Part shown: positions 60,006 to 64,000 of the stretch, piece by piece | Position numbering within the stretch: position 1 is the stretch's first letter | Layout: the number at the start of each line of letters is the position of its first letter | Source: Pithys albifrons albifrons | Lineage: Eukaryota > Chordata > Aves > Passeriformes > Thamnophilidae | NCBI RefSeq assembly: GCF_047495875.1 | Contig: NC_092461.1 | Span: 66,824,299-66,888,298 of the forward strand | Length of the DNA: 64,000 bases | Reading direction: 5' to 3' | Translations under genes and position numbers: made by a program | Notes under the pieces: model-generated | The model's database searches: none | What the model was told of the DNA's origin: nothing | Seen by the model: only the letters and a program-made list of their open reading frames with translations

Positions 60006-61973
60006 CTAGATCATGGCACTCAGCGCCACATCCAATCTGCGTTTAAAAATCTCTAGAGATGGTGAATCCACCACCTCTCTGGGCAGCCCATTCCAATGCC
60101 TGATTACTCTCTCTGGAAAGAATTTTTTTCTGATATCCAACTTAAATTTCCCCTGGCAGAGCTTAAGCCCGTGTCCCCTTGTCCTATTGCTGAGTGCCTG
60201 GGAGAAGAGACCAACCCCCACCTGGCCAGAACTTCCCTTCAGGGAGTTCCAGACAGTGCTGAGGTCACCTCTGAGCCTCCTCTTCTCCAGGCTAAACAAC
60301 CCCTGCTCCCTCAGCCTCTCCCCATAGGACTTGTGCTCCAGTCCCTTCACCAGCCTTGTTGCTCTTCTCTGGACTCGCTCCAGCACCTCAATATCTTCTC
60401 TAAACTGAGGGGCCCAGAACTGAACACAGTACTCAAGGTGTGGCCTCACCAATGCAGAGCCCAGGGGAAGGATCACTTCCCTGGTCCTGCTGGCCACGCT
60501 ATTTTTGATACAGGCCAGGATCCCATTGGCCTTCTTGGCCACCTGGGCACACTGTTGGCTCATGTTGAGCTTCCTGTCAATTAGTACTCCAAGGTCCCTT
60601 TCTGCCTGGCTGCTCTCCAGCCACTCTGTGCCCAGCCTGTAGTGCTGCAGGGGGTTGTTGTGGCCAAAGTGCAGGACCCGGCACTTGGCCTTATTGAACT
60701 TCATCCCATTGGAATCAGCCCATCTCTCAGGTCTATCCAGATCCCTCTGCAGAGCCCTCCTGCCTTCCAGCAGATCAACACTCCCTCCCAGCTTGGTGTC
60801 ATCAGCAAATTTGCTGATGATGGACTCAATCCCCTCATCTAAATCATCAATAAAGATGTTAAACAGGACTGGATCCAACACAGACCCCTGGGGAACACCA
60901 CTGGTGACTGGCCGCCAGCTGGATGCAGCTCCGTTCACCAGCACTCTCTGGGCCCGACCCTCCAGCCAGCTCCTAATCCAGGAGAGGGTACACTTGTCCA
61001 GGCCATGGGCTACCAGCTTTTCCAGGAGTATATTATGGGAGACAGTGTCAAAGGCCTTGCTGAAGTCCAGATAGACCACATCCACAGCCTTCCCCTCATC
61101 CACCAGGTGGGTCACCTGATAGTAAAAAGAGATCAGGTTGGTCAGACAGGACCTGCCCCTCCTAAACCCATGCTGGCTGGGTCTAATCCCTTGTCCACCC
61201 TGAAGGTGCTGTGTGATTGCACTCAGGATGAACTGCTCCATAACCCTGCCAGGCACGGAGGTCAGGCTGACAGGCCTGTAGTTGCCAGGGTCCTGCTTGC
61301 AGCCCTTTTTGTGGATTGGGGTGACATTCTCCAACCTCCAATCATCTGGGACCTCCCCAGAGAGCCAGGACTGTTGGAAGATGATGGAGAGTGGTTTGGC
61401 AAGCTCTTCTGCCAGCTCCCTCATCACCCTGGGATGGATCCCATCTGGTCCCATAGACTTGTTAGGATCCAGCTGGCTCAATAAGTCAGTAACTATTTCC
61501 TCCTGGAATACAGGAGGGCTATTCAGCTCCCTCTCCCTGTCCACCAGCTCCAGAGGCCAGTTGTCTTGAGGGCCACCTGTCTTACTGGTGAAAACTGAGG
61601 CAAAGTAGGTGTTAAGTACCTCAGCCTTCTCCTCATCTTCCTTAACTATATTTCCCTCCAAGTCCAACAGAGAATGGAGGTTTTCCTTGCCCCTCCTTTT
61701 GTTATTAATGTATTTATAAAAGGACTTTTTGTTATCCCTAACTGAAATAGCCAAATTTACTTCAAATTCCACTTTTCTTTCCCTAATTTTTTTCCTACAT
61801 GACCTAGCTCTATCTGTAAATTCTTCGTAAGTAGCCAGCCCTTTTTTCCATAGTCTGTAAACTTTCTTTTTATCCCTGATTTCTTTCAGACTCTCCCTAT
61901 TTAACCAAGCTGGCCATCTTCCCCTCTGGCTGGCCTTTCGGCACACTGGTATATCCTGTTGCTGTGCACTCAA
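60006..61973 (-). CDS. CR1 ORF2 protein, reverse transcriptase part
   Basis: An open 655-codon frame. Residues 1-130 are the linker with SFYKYINNK and LNTYFASVF blocks. Residues 170-180 hold the PDGIHPR box. Reverse transcriptase motifs follow: [12 protein letters not shown] (220-237), motif [11 protein letters not shown] (301-310), SGVPQGSVL (358-366) and the catalytic FADD (389-392). The C-terminal domain runs to the stop with the [19 protein letters not shown] and RHWNGLP blocks. The enzyme copies LINE RNA at a nicked target. The frame is longer upstream: the same protein continues past 61973, but a TAG at 62034-62036 interrupts it and the endonuclease is mostly missing, so it cannot move on its own. 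The first codon shown is internal to the original protein. Confidence 0.95.
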   Translation of the reverse strand: MSAQQQDIPVCRKASQRGRWPAWLNRESLKEIRDKKKVYRLWKKGLATYEEFTDRARSCRKKIRERKVEFEVNLAISVRDNKKSFYKYINNKRRGKENLHSLLDLEGNIVKEDEEKAEVLNTYFASVFTSKTGGPQDNWPLELVDRERELNSPPVFQEEIVTDLLSQLDPNKSMGPDGIHPRVMRELAEELAKPLSIIFQQSWLSGEVPDDWRLENVTPIHKKGCKQDPGNYRPVSLTSVPGRVMEQFILSAITQHLQGGQGIRPSQHGFRRGRSCLTNLISFYYQVTHLVDEGKAVDVVYLDFSKAFDTVSHNILLEKLVAHGLDKCTLSWIRSWLEGRAQRVLVNGAASSWRPVTSGVPQGSVLDPVLFNIFIDDLDEGIESIISKFADDTKLGGSVDLLEGRRALQRDLDRPERWADSNGMKFNKAKCRVLHFGHNNPLQHYRLGTEWLESSQAERDLGVLIDRKLNMSQQCAQVAKKANGILACIKNSVASRTREVILPLGSALVRPHLEYCVQFWAPQFREDIEVLERVQRRATRLVKGLEHKSYGERLREQGLFSLEKRRLRGDLSTVWNSLKGSSGQVGVGLFSQALSNRTRGHGLKLCQGKFKLDIRKKFFPERVIRHWNGLPREVVDSPSLEIFKRRLDVALSAMI

Positions 61974-62330
61974 AATTTCCTTCTTAAAACATGTCCATCC
62001 CTCTTGGACCCCCTTGCTTTTAAGGGTTGTTTCCTAGGGTATGCTCTGAATCAGTTTTTTGAATAGGCCAAAATCTGCTCTCTGGAAGTCCAAAGTAGAG
62101 GTTTTAATGGTGGCTCTCCTTGCATCCCTGAGGACTGAAAATTCTACTATTTCATGGTCACTATGCCCCAGGCAGCCTCCAACCACTACATCATCTACCA
62201 GCCCCTCTCTGTTTGTAAACAGTAGGTCTAGCGGGGCCTTATCCCTGGTAGGCTCATTTACCAGTTGATGAAGGAAATTGTCCTCTATACACTCCAGGAA
62301 CCCCCTAGACTGCCTCTTCTCTGCAAGTCA
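61974..62330 (-). pseudogene. CR1 endonuclease C-terminus, interrupted
   Basis: Upstream of the open frame, the same reading frame encodes the last boxes of the CR1 endonuclease (NEPTRDKAPLDLLFTNREG, then GHSDHEIVEF with the SDH motif). It is broken by a single TAG at 62034-62036 and ends at the truncation point. This stop and the truncation are the only inactivating changes I noticed in the element. Confidence 0.85.
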
Positions 62331-64000
62331 TTGCAAACATCTAAGAATGTCAGGGCACATAAGCATGTACAAGTGACTATATCTTTTCATGTTTGATGGG
62401 TTTTGTTGGCATTAACCATCAAAGCTTTACTGTTCTGCTTCTGCTTCTTCACCCCACTTTGCTCTGAATGTTTGTGTTCTTCCAAGACAATCAACTCTTT
62501 GTCCACAAAGTCCCATTTCAAAAGTGTTCATGCTCATGTACACAAGTTGCAGCCGCTTTCACACAAGTGCTATTTAATGCACAGGATAGTTATTGCAAGT
62601 TATGGAGCTCTTTAGTCCTTCAGATGGTTTCAGTCCATTTTTACTCTTGCTAGCTCTTCATAGTGGATTGTAGTCCTTCACATCTATGGTGTTGCAACTG
62701 CAGGAATAAGTTAATACAGGTATTGACACAACTGGAATTGCCCACCATGAAACACAAAACTGGATGTTTTGGTTTCACACTTGAGTTTTTTATTGCACAT
62801 ATTGCTCGTTGTTTTGCTAAACTTTCAGTGGAAGTTTTTAATGCTGCCCTGAAAAATATCCCATGATTTTAAGCTAGACAACAGTTTTCCAAAGAAAGAT
62901 TCCACTGTGTCTTTCTGTGTTGCTTTAACTGACTACTTTGATTTTCTGCTTCTTCCCTTGTTTACCAGGAGTACCACTGCAGGATGGCAGTGATAAATGT
63001 AATGCCTGGTTCTTCTGTGACATTACCACCATTAAAAGTAAGTTCTCATAAGTAGTAACTCATTGGTTTCTCCCAGGGAGTCAAGTACTGTCACAATATG
63101 GATTTTCAGACTCTCTGTTGAAAGTAGAACCAACAGAAAAAGCAAGCAGCAACAAAATAAAAATTTAAGGGAAATTCCAGGAACAAAGAGAGACTCTAGT
63201 TTGCAACCATTTCACTATTGCAATGAGGCTTCCTTGCAAACAAAAAATCCCTAGTTCTGTAATTTAGTGGAGTGGAGTCCTCTGTAGCATAAAGCCATTT
63301 TAGCACTCCCAGCTATCCTTGGTGCACAAAAAAAAAAAAAAAGAATGAAAGCTTTACCAAGTTAGGATAGATGGTAAAAGTAGGCTCAGTGATAGAGTTG
63401 CAGCTTCTGCCCTGTTCTATTCTAGCTGACAGAGAAGTAATAGAAAAAAATGCCACCTCTGTATAGACTAATAAGTCTGGTGGTGGTAAAAATCTGAGCC
63501 CAAGTGCAAGAAAACAGTATCTGGGAGTTTTACAAAATACAGTCAGTACTTTAATATTTTTTTCATTGGTCTTCCCTTTGACTGAACTCCTGTCAATAAA
63601 ATGCTGTGAGCACTCTGAACAGAAGATGTTTCTTGAAGAATGTTGGTCATACTTTTTTTTAATAATATATCTTCAAATAGAAAAAGAAACAGTTTAAGTA
63701 ATACAATAGCAAACTGGTGAACAGTGTAAGGTTCATCATTACCAAACAAGATCTGTGCTGTTTCTCTTTAGCTTTGATGTCACATTTCTGCTTCTTCATT
63801 AGAAGGACTCTTTTCTATCACATGTGGATGTACTGGACAGTAGGGTAGTATAAAGATTTTCAAAATGGTTTTCGCCAAGGGCTAATGCTGCCTTTCATTT
63901 TTAAATCTCACATTGAAAGCTAGTTACAGACCACCTGCCTAGCCAAAGTAATCAGTATCTTTTCTAAGGAACATTGTCTCCAAAGGAGCTCAAACTACGT
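62331..64000. other. AT-rich spacer
   Basis: No gene or transposon recognised. A run of about 16 A lies at 63327-63342. Confidence 0.55.
63327..63342. repeat. Poly-A tract
   Basis: About 16 consecutive A. No retroelement body is visible on either side. Confidence 0.9.

Larger units (their letters stand above)
59907..62330 (-). mobile_element. 5'-truncated CR1 LINE, well preserved
   Basis: A 2.4-kb CR1. The 3' end is at 59907 with four octamer units (ATTCTATG type, one variant). A short 3' UTR, most of ORF2 and the last part of the endonuclease domain follow upstream. The copy stops near 62330 within the endonuclease, the usual 5' truncation. I see no clear target-site duplication, as is common for CR1. 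It is the youngest-looking LINE here. Confidence 0.97.

Noticed and set aside
60013..61569. Plus-strand open frames opposite the CR1 ORF2
   Set aside because: Antisense shadows of a long coding frame with no recognisable domains.
1..64000. CRISPR arrays, operons, ribosome binding sites or bacterial insertion sequences
   Set aside because: None seen. The sequence is vertebrate, with CR1, SINEs and ERVs throughout.

Overview
The window reads as intergenic or deep-intronic DNA from a bird. The evidence is a CR1 LINE with the avian-type octamer 3' end at 59907-62330, at least five shorter CR1 3' ends, several endogenous retrovirus LTRs with bird-type sequence, AT-rich spacer and no convincing host exon. 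I found no host protein-coding gene. Every reading frame with recognisable protein similarity belongs to a retroelement.

Layout. 1-10.7 kb: AT-rich spacer with a very old CR1/L3-like LINE relic (836-2830) and a 5S rRNA-derived SINE (5480-5794). 10.7-16.2 kb: two divergently oriented LTR-like copies of one family forming an imperfect inverted repeat. The left copy is split by a roughly 3.9 kb non-CR1 LINE (11173-15080) that has an APE-type endonuclease, a reverse transcriptase and a Cys-rich C-terminus, all disabled by stops and frameshifts. 16.2-33 kb: mostly unique spacer with a long (TG)n tract, a second 5S SINE (24040-24351) and a CR1 stub. 33.1-34.7 kb: a 5' LTR with primer-binding site, leader and the start of a probable gag frame. 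38.5 kb: an internally deleted LTR of another family. 42.9-43.3 kb: a composite tRNA-like + 5S SINE. 50.0-52.9 kb: a 3' LTR plus the RNase H/integrase half of a pol gene with an open 704-codon frame. 54.0-54.9 kb: a related LTR carrying a captured piece of the pol reverse transcriptase domain. 59.9-62.3 kb: a 5'-truncated CR1 with an open 655-codon frame.

How the parts relate. The main result is a LINE/SINE partnership. The three SINEs consist of a 5S rRNA head, a body matching the 5' UTR of the 11-15 kb LINE, and a tail matching that LINE's 3' end. The two LINE ends share an 8-base match (11593-11600 and 15031-15038) exactly where the SINE joins them, so the SINE looks like a 5S-headed, internally deleted LINE. 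One copy also carries a tRNA-like head inside its target-site duplication and has lost the 5S C-box. The retroviral LTRs at 33, 50 and 54 kb belong to one family in three states of decay.
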